A stretch of 51,416 nt of DNA from Chloroflexota bacterium (GTDB lineage Bacteria > Chloroflexota > Dehalococcoidia > JACQUA01): contig JACQUA010000144.1 of NCBI GenBank assembly GCA_016210565.1, positions 1-51,416 on the forward strand. The letters are read 5' to 3'. Shown here piece by piece: positions 7,576-16,470 of the stretch. The notes under the pieces were generated by a model. The model saw only the letters and a program-made list of their open reading frames with translations. It ran no database searches and was not told the DNA's origin. The translations under genes and the position numbers were made by a program. Every line of letters starts with the position of its first letter. The first letter of the stretch is position 1.

Positions 7576-10326
7576 GTGAGAAAAATACTGGAAACCAAGA
7601 GTACCCTCTTATTTCTGGCGTTTGCCGTGGCCCTCGTCGTCGGCCTGGCGCTGCTGGCCTGCCAGGGACCGGCCGGCGAGAGAGGCGCAGGCGGACCTCC
7701 CGGCCCCGCTGGTGCTGCCGGCCCGGCAGGGAAAGCGGGGCCAGAGGGGAAAGCTGGCGCAGCCGGCAAGCCCGGCGAGGCCGGCAAGGCCGGGCCGGCG
7801 GGGCCCGTTGGCCCACTCCCCCCGGGAGTTGACCGGCAAGTCAGCCTGAGCCTCGCGGTTTCCAAACCCGGCAACGGGACTCATTTCGTAGCCGGCGAGA
7901 CGCCGACGGTCACCCTCACCGTGAGAGACCAGGCCGGCAGGGCCTTCAACCGGGCCGAGGATTTCACCCAACTCCGCTTGATGGCCGCCGGGCCGCTGGC
8001 TACCACCGAGACGACCACGGCGGTCAAGCTCCTCAAGGTCTCAGCAGACCGTTCCGACCCCACGCACCACTACGTTGACCTGAAGACCAACCGGGATGTG
8101 CAGGTCAGCGGGGCCGTCCTGACCTACCGGCTGGCAGCCGTTTCGGACGAAAGACCGGGAACGTACACGGCCAGCGTCTGGGCGGTGTCAAAGGCCGAAC
8201 CACTGGTGCAGGCGATAGCCACCGCCGATTTCCAGGTCGGCACAGCCACCGTTGAAAAACAGCTCGTGGAAAAGGAAAAATGCGCCCAGTGTCACCTGGG
8301 AGCCGATAGCGGCAAGTTCAATTTTGCCCATAGCGACCCCGCCGCAGTGGGTCAGAGCGGCAACTGGGCGATCGACCAGGCGCCGGTGGTCATTTGCAAG
8401 ACCTGCCACAACAACGAAGGCTATTCTGCCTATGTCTCCCCGGTGGATGGTTCAAGGGTTCCCGACCCCATCGTGAACCGCGTTCACGGCATCCACATGG
8501 GCGAAGAGCTGAAGAATCCTGTGAACACCGACCCCAAGACCGGCGTCTTCAAAGACTACACCGGCGTGGTCTTCCCCGCCAACGTCAAAAACTGCACCTA
8601 TTGCCATACGGACGACCGGTGGAAGACGAAGCCGTCAACCCTGGCCTGCGGCGCCTGCCATGACAATACCTGGTTCGGCGACCCGGGCAGCGCCCCCAAA
8701 GGCACGGTAGCCCACAAGGGCGGGCCCCAGGCCAACAACTCCGCCTGCGCCGCCTGCCATCCGGCGGACAGCGGCGGGGTCAAGGCCGTCGCCGAAGCCC
8801 ATAAGGTTAACCCGTCGGCTTCCCTGACCGGCGCCACACTGAACAAGGTTGACTTCAGCCTGACGCCACCCCGGAACGGCAAGTTCTACGCCGACGGCGA
8901 TAAGCCGGTGTTGACCGTCATCATCCGGGATGACAATGGCAATCCCATCGACCATACCAGGATTAGCGAGAGTACTTTCTCTGTGGCCTCCTTCTTCGTC
9001 TATGGTCCGCGCGACCAGTCCGTGCCGGTGCTGACCAACGCCGCCAGGAATCGCGACGGCAAAGCCCGCGCTTCCGCGACCAGCAGTATTGCGGCGGCCG
9101 GCTCGCCCACCAAAGGGTGGACCTTCGCCGAGGGTGATACGTTCAAGATTGCCGTCAATGGCGGACCGGTGCAGGACATTCCCGCCCCGGCCGGTCTGCA
9201 GCCACCGGACCAGGTGCGCGATTGGCTCAAGGAGAACCTCAAGGACGTTACCGTTACCTCCAACAACACCGCGGGCACCGTTACCCTGTTGAGCAACATA
9301 GTCGGCGCTCCGACTTCAAGGTTCGAGATTTACAACGGCCCGGTCACCACCAAGATGGGCTGGAAACCCGGTCCGCTGCCGCTGATCAGCGAAGGCGTGG
9401 TCTACCGCCGGACCGCGGGCACCACCATGGAGCCGTATGTGGTCCAGGGCGCCGTCAGTATCCCGGCTAACGACATGCGGCCGCGCAGCGACCCGTTGAA
9501 CTTCACTGACCCGCTCGTCATTCGCAGCGCGGACAAGGTTACCTATCAGCTCGACGACGTCAAGGGCCTGAAGCCGGGCACTTACATGATCTATTCCTAT
9601 GTCATTCCCAATGGCATCCTGGCGGGCACGTTGGCCAAACCCGGCCCCGCCGGCGCGCCAACGGCCGCGGCCAGGCCGCTGAACATGAGCCGCACGGCCA
9701 TTGGCTTCATGACCTTCCAGGTGGGTACGGAAACGCCGGAGAAGAAGGTAGCTACCAACTGCTCCAGTTGTCATAGTGATACCATCTGGCACCTGGACGA
9801 AGGCCCGATACACCCCGCGCCGTTTGATGCCGACTACTGCAAGGCTTGCCATGACTATCAGCGGTGGTCGGGCACCGGCGACCTCTTCCCGAGGACAGGC
9901 GGCAATTCGACCGCCGGCTGGGCCGGCTACGGCGCCAAGCCGATTGCCGCCCGGGCGCATAACGTCCACTTCGGCCGCTACGTGTCGCGTCCGGAGTACG
10001 GCTACGCCGGCAACCCGAACGCCTTCGCGGAAATTATTTTCCCGCAGGACGTGCGCAACTGCAGCAAGTGCCACAGCGCCGACACCAGCGGGACCTGGAA
10101 GACGAACCCGAACCGGCTGGCGTGCTCGGCCTGCCACGACAGCGATAAAGCAATGGTACATACGACCCTGATGACGCAGAATCCGACCCCGGCCGACCCG
10201 TATGACGCCCGCCGGACGGAGACCTGCACCGTCTGTCATGGTCCGGGAAGAGACTTCGCCGTGGAAAAGGTGCACAACGTAGCCAAACCCTACAAGCCCC
10301 CGTACCCCCGGGAGCCGGAAAAATAA
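7576..10326 (+). CDS. OmcA/MtrC-type decaheme c-type cytochrome lipoprotein with collagen-like stalk
   Basis: A 916-residue exported protein. The GTG at 7576 is chosen because caggaga precedes it and a signal peptide begins at once; its lipobox ends LLAC with Cys29. Residues 31-81 are 17 uninterrupted Gly-X-Y triplets. Ten CxxCH haem sites fall in two groups of five, about residues 236-395 and 729-890, each after a beta-rich stretch. That is the split-barrel/pentahaem order of MtrC and OmcA, which pass electrons to extracellular metals or electrodes. Known partners MtrA and MtrB are absent. With a lipid anchor and a collagen-like stalk, it would hold the haem domains away from the membrane. 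Family and haem count are direct observations; extracellular electron transfer is inferred. Confidence 0.92.
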   Translation: MRKILETKSTLLFLAFAVALVVGLALLACQGPAGERGAGGPPGPAGAAGPAGKAGPEGKAGAAGKPGEAGKAGPAGPVGPLPPGVDRQVSLSLAVSKPGNGTHFVAGETPTVTLTVRDQAGRAFNRAEDFTQLRLMAAGPLATTETTTAVKLLKVSADRSDPTHHYVDLKTNRDVQVSGAVLTYRLAAVSDERPGTYTASVWAVSKAEPLVQAIATADFQVGTATVEKQLVEKEKCAQCHLGADSGKFNFAHSDPAAVGQSGNWAIDQAPVVICKTCHNNEGYSAYVSPVDGSRVPDPIVNRVHGIHMGEELKNPVNTDPKTGVFKDYTGVVFPANVKNCTYCHTDDRWKTKPSTLACGACHDNTWFGDPGSAPKGTVAHKGGPQANNSACAACHPADSGGVKAVAEAHKVNPSASLTGATLNKVDFSLTPPRNGKFYADGDKPVLTVIIRDDNGNPIDHTRISESTFSVASFFVYGPRDQSVPVLTNAARNRDGKARASATSSIAAAGSPTKGWTFAEGDTFKIAVNGGPVQDIPAPAGLQPPDQVRDWLKENLKDVTVTSNNTAGTVTLLSNIVGAPTSRFEIYNGPVTTKMGWKPGPLPLISEGVVYRRTAGTTMEPYVVQGAVSIPANDMRPRSDPLNFTDPLVIRSADKVTYQLDDVKGLKPGTYMIYSYVIPNGILAGTLAKPGPAGAPTAAARPLNMSRTAIGFMTFQVGTETPEKKVATNCSSCHSDTIWHLDEGPIHPAPFDADYCKACHDYQRWSGTGDLFPRTGGNSTAGWAGYGAKPIAARAHNVHFGRYVSRPEYGYAGNPNAFAEIIFPQDVRNCSKCHSADTSGTWKTNPNRLACSACHDSDKAMVHTTLMTQNPTPADPYDARRTETCTVCHGPGRDFAVEKVHNVAKPYKPPYPREPEK

Positions 10327-10365
10327 AGACCCGCGGTCAAAGCCCGGGTTCACCGACGTGTAATC

Positions 10366-10397
10366 AAAAAGCCCTTGCCGTGAGGCAAGGGCTTTTT
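10366..10397 (+). terminator. Intrinsic terminator after the first decaheme gene
   Basis: gcccttgcc (10371-10379) pairs with ggcaagggc (10384-10392) around a gtga loop, followed by ttttt. The stem is extended by A5/T5. It isolates the first cytochrome gene from the second. Confidence 0.9.
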
Positions 10398-10480
10398 GTT
10401 TGTAACGCCACCCCATAGGTCACCGTAAGGAATGGGGCGAAATTTTCACAAATATTTAACACTTTTGGAATCTAAATTGA

Positions 10481-10509
10481 TTGACAAACCCCTCCCTGGC
10501 AAATATATT
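10481..10509 (+). promoter_or_regulatory. Promoter of the second decaheme cytochrome gene
   Basis: TTGACA at 10481-10486 and TATATT at 10504-10509 are 17 bp apart, with AT-rich DNA upstream. The hexamers are the same as those of the first cytochrome gene. Confidence 0.7.
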
Positions 10510-10572
10510 TAGGAAGGTTGCGCTCCCGGACCATGGACGGTCAGATTACGGACGAGTTAAGGAGGTTAACAC

Positions 10573-12789
10573 ATGAGAAAAGTACCCGCGCTGAGACGCT
10601 CTTTTCTGTTTCCGGCGGTAATCGCCCTGGCCGCGGGGCTGCTGCTGCTCGCCTGCCAGGGACCAGCGGGGGAAAGGGGCCCTGGGGGTCCGGCCGGCCC
10701 TCCGGGTCCGGCCGGACCAGCGGGTAAGGCCGGCGACGCGGGTACAGCGGGCAAGGCCGGCCCGGCGGGGCCCGCAGGCAAAGATGGGGCGCCCGGCAAG
10801 GCCGGCCCCCCCGGGGCTGCTGGGGTCCCCGTTGGACCCGGTCTCAAGGGCAAGATCACCAAAGTCGAGATTCCTGCCGACCGCAAGGCAGTGGTAACCG
10901 CGACCCTCACCGATGACAGAGGCAACCCCATGCCCCTGTCGGAGCTGGATGCCAACAGCTTCCGCTTCACCATCGGCCACCTTCAGGTCGACCCCGATAC
11001 GGGGCTGTCCGTGTGGTTGAGCTATGTCCTGGCGGATGTGAGGGGGCAGCCTTACGTCTTTCAAGGCAAACAGGTTCAGCCTGTCATGGCCGTGGCCACG
11101 GGAGTGCCGGTCAGCGCCATGGACCAGGGCGGGGTGATGAGGGAGACGAGACCCGGCGAGTTCACCTACACGTTCCGCGCCGTCCTCCCGGAAGACTATC
11201 CCCGCAGTCATACGCACCGCGTCGCCCTTCAGGCAACGCGGGACACCCGCCGGTTTGTAGCCAACGACACCCTCGACTTCGTTCCGGCCGGCGGCGATGT
11301 CAAGGACATGCGGGAGCTGGTCAAGACCGAGACCTGCAACAAGTGCCACGACCGGCTGGCGCTGCACGGGGGACAGCGGATCGAAGTGAAGGTCTGCCAG
11401 ATGTGCCACACACCCCAGAACATAGACCCCGAAACCGGGAACACGCCCGACCTGAAAGTCATGATCCACAAGATTCACCGCGGGGTGAACCTGCCTTCCG
11501 TGCAGGAGGGCAGACCCTATGTCATCGTCGGCAACGCCCAGAGACCATTCAACTTCAGCGAGGTCCGTTTCCCACAGGATATTCGAAATTGCACTACCTG
11601 CCACACCGGGACCGCCCAGGCCGATAACTGGAAGACGGCGCCAAGCCGGGCTGTGTGCGCGGCCTGCCACGAAAGAGTAAACTTCGCCACGGGGCAGGGC
11701 CATCCCGGCGGGCCCCAGCAGGATGACAAGGCGTGCAAGGCCTGTCACCAGCCGGAAGGCGCCGAGTTCAGCGCCGCCATCGCCGGCGCCCACACCATTC
11801 CTGAGCGGTCCACCCAGCTCCAGGGGGTCAAACTGGCTATCACGCAGGTTGCGGCCAAAGCCGGGGAGACGCCAATAGTCGACTTCAGGGTGACTGATAG
11901 CAAAGGCGCTCCTCTGGATGCCAGGAAGCTCAACTACCTCGAGGTCACCTACGCCCATCCGACCACGGACTTTGCCCACCGGGTCACCCTGGTAGCCGCC
12001 ACGGCGTTGCCGATACCCACCGCCGGTAGTCTCACCGACATGGGCGGGGGTAACTTCCGTTTCATGTTCGACAAACCCATCGATCCCTCCTGGAAGGGCA
12101 CGGTTGCCTTTGGCATCGGCGCCCGGCAGACAACCAGGATTAAAGGTCCCAGGGGCAGAGACGTCGACGTGATTGAGGGGGACGTCAATCCGGTCGTCTA
12201 CATTCCTCTCGAAGGCACAAGCCCCACCCCACGCCGTACCGTGGTCAAGCGGGACAGGTGTAACGCCTGTCACCTGGACCTGGGCAATCCCGCGGCCATC
12301 TCCATCCACGGCGGCATCCGGCGCAACACCGAGTACTGCGTGCTGTGCCACAACCCCAACCTGACGGACGAGGCCGTGCGGCCGGACACTGCCATGCCCC
12401 CGCAAAGCGTCAACTTTCGCTACCTGGTCCACAGCATCCACAAGGGCGAGGAGAGGGCAGTGCCATTCATCGTCTACGGCTTTGGCGGGAATAAGTTCGA
12501 TTTCTCCGAAGTCCGTTACCCTGGAAGGTTGAACAACTGCAGCCAGTGTCACGAAGGCCCGACCTTCAACATCCCGTTGCCTGAGGGTGCACTGGACACC
12601 GTGGTCACGCAGAAGGGCCAGGTGGTCAAGACCATGGCCCCGATCACGACCGTATGCTCCAGTTGCCATGCCGACAAGTCAACGGCAGCCCACGAGGCGA
12701 CTATGACCGCCAGCGGGAACGTGGAAGCCTGCGCCGCCTGCCACGGCGCCGGTAAGGAATTCGCCGTGCAGAGGGTCCACCGGCCCTGA
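10573..12789 (+). CDS. OmcA/MtrC-type decaheme c-type cytochrome lipoprotein with collagen-like stalk (paralogue)
   Basis: A 738-residue exported protein preceded by an ideal aaggagg site. The signal peptide ends LLAC with Cys28. Residues 30-86 are 19 Gly-X-Y triplets, beginning with the same QGPAGERG as the first cytochrome. Ten CxxCH motifs form two pentahaem groups at about residues 255-392 and 563-725, each after a beta-rich domain. Compared with its neighbour the beta domain between the haem groups is shorter. It has its own promoter and terminator. It probably forms a parallel or partner conduit for surface electron transfer. The identical head shows a recent shared origin of the anchor-stalk module. 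Confidence 0.92.
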   Translation: MRKVPALRRSFLFPAVIALAAGLLLLACQGPAGERGPGGPAGPPGPAGPAGKAGDAGTAGKAGPAGPAGKDGAPGKAGPPGAAGVPVGPGLKGKITKVEIPADRKAVVTATLTDDRGNPMPLSELDANSFRFTIGHLQVDPDTGLSVWLSYVLADVRGQPYVFQGKQVQPVMAVATGVPVSAMDQGGVMRETRPGEFTYTFRAVLPEDYPRSHTHRVALQATRDTRRFVANDTLDFVPAGGDVKDMRELVKTETCNKCHDRLALHGGQRIEVKVCQMCHTPQNIDPETGNTPDLKVMIHKIHRGVNLPSVQEGRPYVIVGNAQRPFNFSEVRFPQDIRNCTTCHTGTAQADNWKTAPSRAVCAACHERVNFATGQGHPGGPQQDDKACKACHQPEGAEFSAAIAGAHTIPERSTQLQGVKLAITQVAAKAGETPIVDFRVTDSKGAPLDARKLNYLEVTYAHPTTDFAHRVTLVAATALPIPTAGSLTDMGGGNFRFMFDKPIDPSWKGTVAFGIGARQTTRIKGPRGRDVDVIEGDVNPVVYIPLEGTSPTPRRTVVKRDRCNACHLDLGNPAAISIHGGIRRNTEYCVLCHNPNLTDEAVRPDTAMPPQSVNFRYLVHSIHKGEERAVPFIVYGFGGNKFDFSEVRYPGRLNNCSQCHEGPTFNIPLPEGALDTVVTQKGQVVKTMAPITTVCSSCHADKSTAAHEATMTASGNVEACAACHGAGKEFAVQRVHRP

Positions 12790-12818
12790 CGGCGACGGCA
12801 GGGCACGGCGATCTCAGG

Positions 12819-12855
12819 AAACCCCTCCCCCGCGTTGCGGGGGAGGGGTTTTTCG
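12819..12855 (+). terminator. Strong intrinsic terminator after the second decaheme gene
   Basis: aaacccctcccccgc (12819-12833) pairs with gcgggggaggggttt (12837-12851) over 15 bp, followed by ttcgtttt. The rest of the gap to 13069 holds no supported gene, only a gctgaaggctgaaccctgaaagctg-type simple repeat near 13025-13062. Confidence 0.9.
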
Positions 12856-13069
12856 TTTTCCAGCTTCCGCCAACCTGCCTGCGCCTGCCTGTGCACTGCC
12901 TCTTACGCGGACGCCCCACGGGACGGCAGTGATACCCGAGCACCAAAAGGCCGCAACCCTCGAACTCTGGCATGTGGGGCTTTCAGCCATCTGTTACCGA
13001 GCCCGGCCACCATGCGCCGCCGTCTTGCTGAAGGCTGAACCCTGAAAGCTGACTGCTGATGGCTGGTCC

Positions 13070-13633
13070 TCAGAACCTCAGGTTCGCCATGACAAACATA
13101 ATGGCCAGTTGGAACAACCCCTGCACGCCCCCAAGCCTCGCGTTCCTCATCCCCAGCCGCGATATCTCGTTGATATCCGGCGCCGGTCTCAATAGCTGGG
13201 CAAACACGCGGACCTCATTAGGCAGCAGGACGCCAAAACCCTGGATGGTCAACAAGGCCGCAATAATGGCCGCCGCCGCAATCCAGGGATCGGTCAGATT
13301 GGCCATTCCCATCTTCTGGGCCAGTTGAATACCCGAGGTTATGGCAACTCCGGCCAGTGAGGGCATCAGAAAAGTCATCCTGGGGACGAGCCGCTTGAAC
13401 ACCGCCGCCCGTTGTCCCGGATCCATGCCGCCCAGGACCGGACCCATAACAAAGCCGTAGAACAGGTCAATGCCGGTCCACAGGCCGCCGGTCATAACGT
13501 GAACGTAGTTCAGAATTGTGATGGAGCCTGAGATGTCAGCGTATACCAAGCCCCCCACTGGCAGCCCTAATGCAAGGACAATAAAGACCGGATTCGCGGA
13601 TTTCACGATGACTGAAAGAGTTGTTGTCGCCAT
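13070..13633 (-). CDS. Multi-pass membrane protein of unknown function
   Basis: A 187-residue protein with about four hydrophobic segments: residues 9-30, a YVHVMTGGLWTGIDLFYGF segment, a MTFLMPSLAGVAITSGI segment and AAAAIIAALLTIQGFGVLL. The HVxxGGLWxGxxLF pattern recalls DUF2269/CopD-like haem or copper membrane proteins, but I cannot assign it. ATG 13633 is used; upstream codons to 13708 look non-coding. It is convergent with the second decaheme gene and divergent from the small basic peptide gene. Confidence 0.6.
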   Translation of the reverse strand: MATTTLSVIVKSANPVFIVLALGLPVGGLVYADISGSITILNYVHVMTGGLWTGIDLFYGFVMGPVLGGMDPGQRAAVFKRLVPRMTFLMPSLAGVAITSGIQLAQKMGMANLTDPWIAAAAIIAALLTIQGFGVLLPNEVRVFAQLLRPAPDINEISRLGMRNARLGGVQGLFQLAIMFVMANLRF

Positions 13634-13771
13634 TCGTCTATACCTCAACCAGCGGTTATTTTTCGGGTGGCCGCAACGGACCTTCAACTGCCTGCCACAT
13701 TGCCGCAATCATAATATCCGCTCGTGGCCGTTGTCAATCTCGTCTCCGGATGCGCCCGGCTGCCTTCTGCC

Positions 13772-13800
13772 TTGACAAATCACCTTCGTATGCGTAGGAT
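13772..13800 (+). promoter_or_regulatory. Promoter of the 36-residue basic peptide gene
   Basis: TTGACA at 13772-13777 and TAGGAT at 13795-13800 are separated by 17 bp. Transcription would begin near 13807, about 44 nt before the ATG at 13851. Confidence 0.6.
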
Positions 13801-13850
13801 ATAAACGACATCCAGTCTGTCCCTTCGGGACAACCCTGCAGGAGCTACCT

Positions 13851-13961
13851 ATGTTGAAAGGCGATATCAAGACCTTCATCGCGAAGATCAACAAAAAGAA
13901 CAAGCGGATCAACGGCAACAAGATCCGGTTCAACTGGACCCGCCGCAAGAGAAAAGGATAG
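13851..13961 (+). CDS. 36-residue highly basic peptide
   Basis: A very short gene that normal calling would miss. It begins at ATG 13851 with aggag six bases upstream, and it has its own promoter. The product starts MLKGDIKTFIAKINKKNKRI and ends in WTRRKRKG. About 14 of 36 residues are Lys or Arg and only one is acidic. Third codon positions are mostly G or C, as in the window's real genes, which argues against chance. There is no signal peptide or membrane segment. A nucleic-acid-binding or ribosome-associated role is possible, but I recognise no family. The stop is followed directly by repeat DNA. Confidence 0.65.
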   Translation: MLKGDIKTFIAKINKKNKRINGNKIRFNWTRRKRKG

Positions 13962-13969
13962 GGGCGCCA

Positions 13970-14115
13970 TCGATTCGAAGATTTGAAGATTCCCCGGCCC
14001 CCCGGACTCACGACTATCGACTATCGACTGCCGACTGCTTACAGATTTGAAGATTGAAGATTCCCCGGCCCCCGGATTCACGACCAACGGCTATCGGCTA
14101 TCCGCCATCGATTGC
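13970..14115. repeat. Imperfect duplication of a gaagattccccggcccc unit
   Basis: gatttgaagattccccggcc (from 13979) and gattgaagattccccggccc (from 14052) are imperfect direct copies, each followed by a cggattcacgac/cggactcacgac tail and a simple ctatcgact/ctatcggct tract. The repeat runs into the 5' end of the next gene and makes that start codon uncertain. Confidence 0.65.
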
Positions 14116-14553
14116 CGGCTGTGGCCCATTCTTTTCGCTATCCTGGCAGTGGTATTTCTCACCGGTTGCCAGGATTTCGGCTTCCCCACTCCCCCTACCA
14201 CCGGGACTCCTCCCGCCAGGACGGCGGGCCGGACCACCCTGGTCATCAGCGAAGACCGGGCCATACTGGCTGTTCAGGAGTACCTGCTGAACAAAGCCGC
14301 CAGCGCCCGGGCCAAGACCTATCTCACCGATCTTTACGCCTCCGGCGCGGCATGGACCGGCAAGAGCGAACTGCTCAAAGACGGCACCCGGATATTCAAC
14401 GTTACGTTGACCACCAGCAAGTCCGGGACGCAGGTGAGAGAACACTGGCGGCAGGCTTTGTGGACTGTCTTCGATGATGGAAAGGTCTTGCCATCCTCCA
14501 CTTATGATGGCAACGCCCTTCGTATCGAAGCTGATATTCAAGCGTTGAACTGA
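14047..14553 (+). CDS. Small lipoprotein of unknown function, start uncertain
   Basis: Up to 168 residues from TTG 14047. A hydrophobic run (LWPILFAILAVVFLTGC) with an LTGC lipobox shows a lipoprotein signal. A Pro/Thr-rich linker follows, then a folded domain of about 110 residues (EDRAILAVQEYLLNK..., EHWRQALWTVFDDGKVLP). The 5' end lies in duplicated repeat DNA and no good ATG or ribosome site precedes the signal peptide, so the true start may have been changed by the repeat. It ends 15 nt before the next gene, suggesting an operon with the membrane protein downstream. Function unknown. Confidence 0.65.
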   Translation: MKIEDSPAPGFTTNGYRLSAIDCRLWPILFAILAVVFLTGCQDFGFPTPPTTGTPPARTAGRTTLVISEDRAILAVQEYLLNKAASARAKTYLTDLYASGAAWTGKSELLKDGTRIFNVTLTTSKSGTQVREHWRQALWTVFDDGKVLPSSTYDGNALRIEADIQALN

Positions 14554-14568
14554 GGCCGGATCGCCCGA

Positions 14569-14934
14569 ATGTTGGAATCCTCCCCGTTGCGCTTTGTCCT
14601 GTACTTCCTTGTCGGGGGCGCTGTGGTCAGCCTGGTCTCCTTGCTGACCGGCCTCGGAAGACCCCATCTCGCGGCCTTCGTGGGCCTTATCCCGAGCACC
14701 ACGCTGCTGACCTTCATGTTCACCTATTGGGAGGGCGGCGCTGCAGGGACGGTATCCTATGCCAGAGGGATGCTATATTTCACCCCCGCCTGGATGCTTT
14801 ACGTTGGCGCCATCATACTGCTGCTTCCCAGGTTGGGTCTCCTCAAGACGCTGGCAATTGGAGTAGCCGTATTCTTTGCGGCCGCCCTGGTCACCAACGT
14901 GTTTCTCAGATCCCTCGGCGTCCGAATTCAGTGA
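14569..14934 (+). CDS. Small four-helix membrane protein
   Basis: A 121-residue protein with four hydrophobic segments: FVLYFLVGGAVVSLVSLL, HLAAFVGLIPSTTLLTFMF, TPAWMLYVGAIILLLP and TLAIGVAVFFAAALV. The size and layout resemble DUF3147/GlpM-like proteins, but I cannot confirm it. It follows the lipoprotein by 15 nt and is probably co-transcribed. Confidence 0.65.
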   Translation: MLESSPLRFVLYFLVGGAVVSLVSLLTGLGRPHLAAFVGLIPSTTLLTFMFTYWEGGAAGTVSYARGMLYFTPAWMLYVGAIILLLPRLGLLKTLAIGVAVFFAAALVTNVFLRSLGVRIQ

Positions 14935-14973
14935 TGCTGCCGATAAAGACTGTCATGAGAGGAGACGACCGCG

Positions 14974-15177
14974 ATGCCTATCTATGAGTTCTATTGTCCC
15001 AGGTGCCACGCTCAATTCGAGTTGACGCGACCATTCTCTCAGAGCGACCAGCCGGCTCCGTGTCCGAAGTGCGGCGGCGAGGCCCGGAAACTGGTATCCG
15101 CCTGCGCCGCGAACGCCGATTACCGCGTCAGAGTCCCGGAAAAGCAGCCATTCCGGAAACTGCCCGGCGGGGATTAG
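14974..15177 (+). CDS. FmdB-type zinc ribbon protein
   Basis: A 67-residue protein. MPIYEFYCPRC and PAPCPKCGGEARK supply two CxxC pairs, the typical FmdB zinc ribbon. These small proteins are linked to nucleic-acid binding or regulation, though their function is seldom known. A second FmdB-type protein lies at 16637. The stop is 7 nt before the Sec59-like kinase start, so they share a transcript. Confidence 0.8.
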   Translation: MPIYEFYCPRCHAQFELTRPFSQSDQPAPCPKCGGEARKLVSACAANADYRVRVPEKQPFRKLPGGD

Positions 15178-15184
15178 TCGGGAT

Positions 15185-15769
15185 ATGCGGGGCTTGCTGG
15201 CAAGGAAGGCCTTCCACCTCATCGGTGGGATGATCGGCCCGGTCGGCGCTGTCTTCCTGCCCCGTGAGGCTGTCCTCTGGGGTCTCGGAATCGCTGGTGC
15301 GGTAGCAATGATCATAGAGATCATCAGATTCGTTTCCCCTTCCTGCAACGCCTGCTTTGTCGCCATCGGCGGCCCTATGTTGCGCCGGCAGGAGACCTCC
15401 CACGTCACCGGCAGCACCTACCTCCTCATTTCATCTTTTCTGACGTTTCTTGTTTTCCCGCGCGAGGTCGCCGCCGTTGCCGTCTCCTTCCTGGCCGTGG
15501 GCGACGCTGTTGGCGCCGTGGTAGGCGTGGCCTTCGCCACCGGGACAAGGCCGGAAAAGAACTGGCAGGGCCGGATCGCCTGTTTTTCCTCAGCCCTCCT
15601 GGTTGGTCTCGTTGTGGGAAGCGTTGTTCTCGACATGAACGTCTTCGTGGTCCTGGTAGGGGCGGCGACCGCAGCGGTGGTGGAGACCCTGACCCTTCCG
15701 GTTAACGACAACATCACCATCCCGGTTTCATCGGCCGTGGCCATGACGCTGTTGAATTACTTTCTCTAG
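15185..15769 (+). CDS. Dolichol/phytol kinase-like (Sec59/VTE5 family) membrane protein
   Basis: A 194-residue membrane protein. FLAVGDAVGAVVG is the CTP-binding-like Gly-rich loop and ETLTLPVNDNITIPVSSA is the family's conserved C-terminal signature. About six hydrophobic segments are visible. Relatives phosphorylate isoprenoid or diacylglycerol-type alcohols with CTP. In this organism it would act on a membrane lipid alcohol; the exact substrate cannot be deduced. Start ATG 15185 follows the zinc-ribbon gene closely. Confidence 0.75.
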   Translation: MRGLLARKAFHLIGGMIGPVGAVFLPREAVLWGLGIAGAVAMIIEIIRFVSPSCNACFVAIGGPMLRRQETSHVTGSTYLLISSFLTFLVFPREVAAVAVSFLAVGDAVGAVVGVAFATGTRPEKNWQGRIACFSSALLVGLVVGSVVLDMNVFVVLVGAATAAVVETLTLPVNDNITIPVSSAVAMTLLNYFL

Positions 15770-15808
15770 GCCGTGCCTTTCAACGGACACCGGTCTTGCT
15801 GAGGAGAT

Positions 15809-16330
15809 ATGGTTGCCGACTTGATCAGAAACAATAGCATCCTGGCCGCAGTTGTAGGCTTCCTTGCCTTGTTCTGGCTATGGCAAGGAGTGGTCATCGC
15901 AACGGAGTATTTCTTGCGCTGGAAGAGGTACCGCCAGGCCAGCAAGTTCGCGCGGAAGCGAGGCAAGCCCCTGCTGGTCGTCGGGCGGCCCGGCACCCCG
16001 TTGCGGATTTACGGTTGCGGAGACGCCTGCATCGATCTGGACCAGCGGGTGCTCATCGACTGTCCCAATGGCGGACTGGTGGCAGACATCCGCGAAATCC
16101 CCTTTGCAGACGGGCATTTCGGCGCCGTCTTCTGCAGCCATATCATGGAGTTCCTTCCTGAGATAGCCGAGGCGGAAAAGGCCATGAAAGAGATGCAACG
16201 CGTGGGGGACCGTGTCTTCCTCTGCCACACGCTGGGGCCGAACCTGGTCTGGGGCTGGTTCGGACCGACCATGCGCATCTGGGTTTCATTGAAGAACGGG
16301 GACCCGGTGTTCAGGAAAAGGCCCTGGTAA
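15809..16330 (+). CDS. Membrane-anchored methyltransferase-like protein
   Basis: A 173-residue protein. An N-terminal membrane helix (AAVVGFLALFWLWQGVVIA) is followed by a basic stretch and then a partial class I SAM-methyltransferase-like fold: DIREIPFADGHFGAVFCSHIMEF matches motifs II-III of Methyltransf_11. The canonical Gly-rich SAM loop is not clear (GKPLLVVGRPGTP), so catalysis is uncertain. A ggagat ribosome site precedes the ATG. Function unknown. Confidence 0.65.
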   Translation: MVADLIRNNSILAAVVGFLALFWLWQGVVIATEYFLRWKRYRQASKFARKRGKPLLVVGRPGTPLRIYGCGDACIDLDQRVLIDCPNGGLVADIREIPFADGHFGAVFCSHIMEFLPEIAEAEKAMKEMQRVGDRVFLCHTLGPNLVWGWFGPTMRIWVSLKNGDPVFRKRPW

Positions 16331-16339
16331 AGAAGCGTG

Positions 16340-16470
16340 TGGGGTTGGTTAAGCGCAAATGGGGCGGTGTTGACCGGGGTGTTTTCGCGAACCCACCATT
16401 CGGACTGGTTGGCTTTCACAGCTTTGTTCTTCTTCTCCGGCTGCGGTGGGTTCGCACAGCCACCCAACTT
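16340..16470. repeat. GGTGGGTTAAGCG...CGCGAACCCACC repeat (copy 1)
   Basis: It begins ggttaagcgcaaatggggcggtgttgac, has gcgaacccaccatt in the middle, and ends with ggctgcggtgggttcgcaca. The aacccacc and ggtgggtt cores are inverted. It fills most of the 306-nt gap 16331-16636, in which no gene is supported. Copy 3 at 20371 follows almost the same order. Confidence 0.75.

Noticed and set aside
9316-10416. 366-codon - strand frame over the end of the first decaheme gene
   Set aside because: Antisense shadow; Arg/Ala/Gly-rich without domain, and it runs over the terminator.
10546-12669. 707-codon open frame on the - strand opposite the second decaheme gene
   Set aside because: It is antisense to a gene with ten CxxCH motifs and a lipoprotein signal; GC-rich coding strands often leave such open shadows. 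No domain was recognised.
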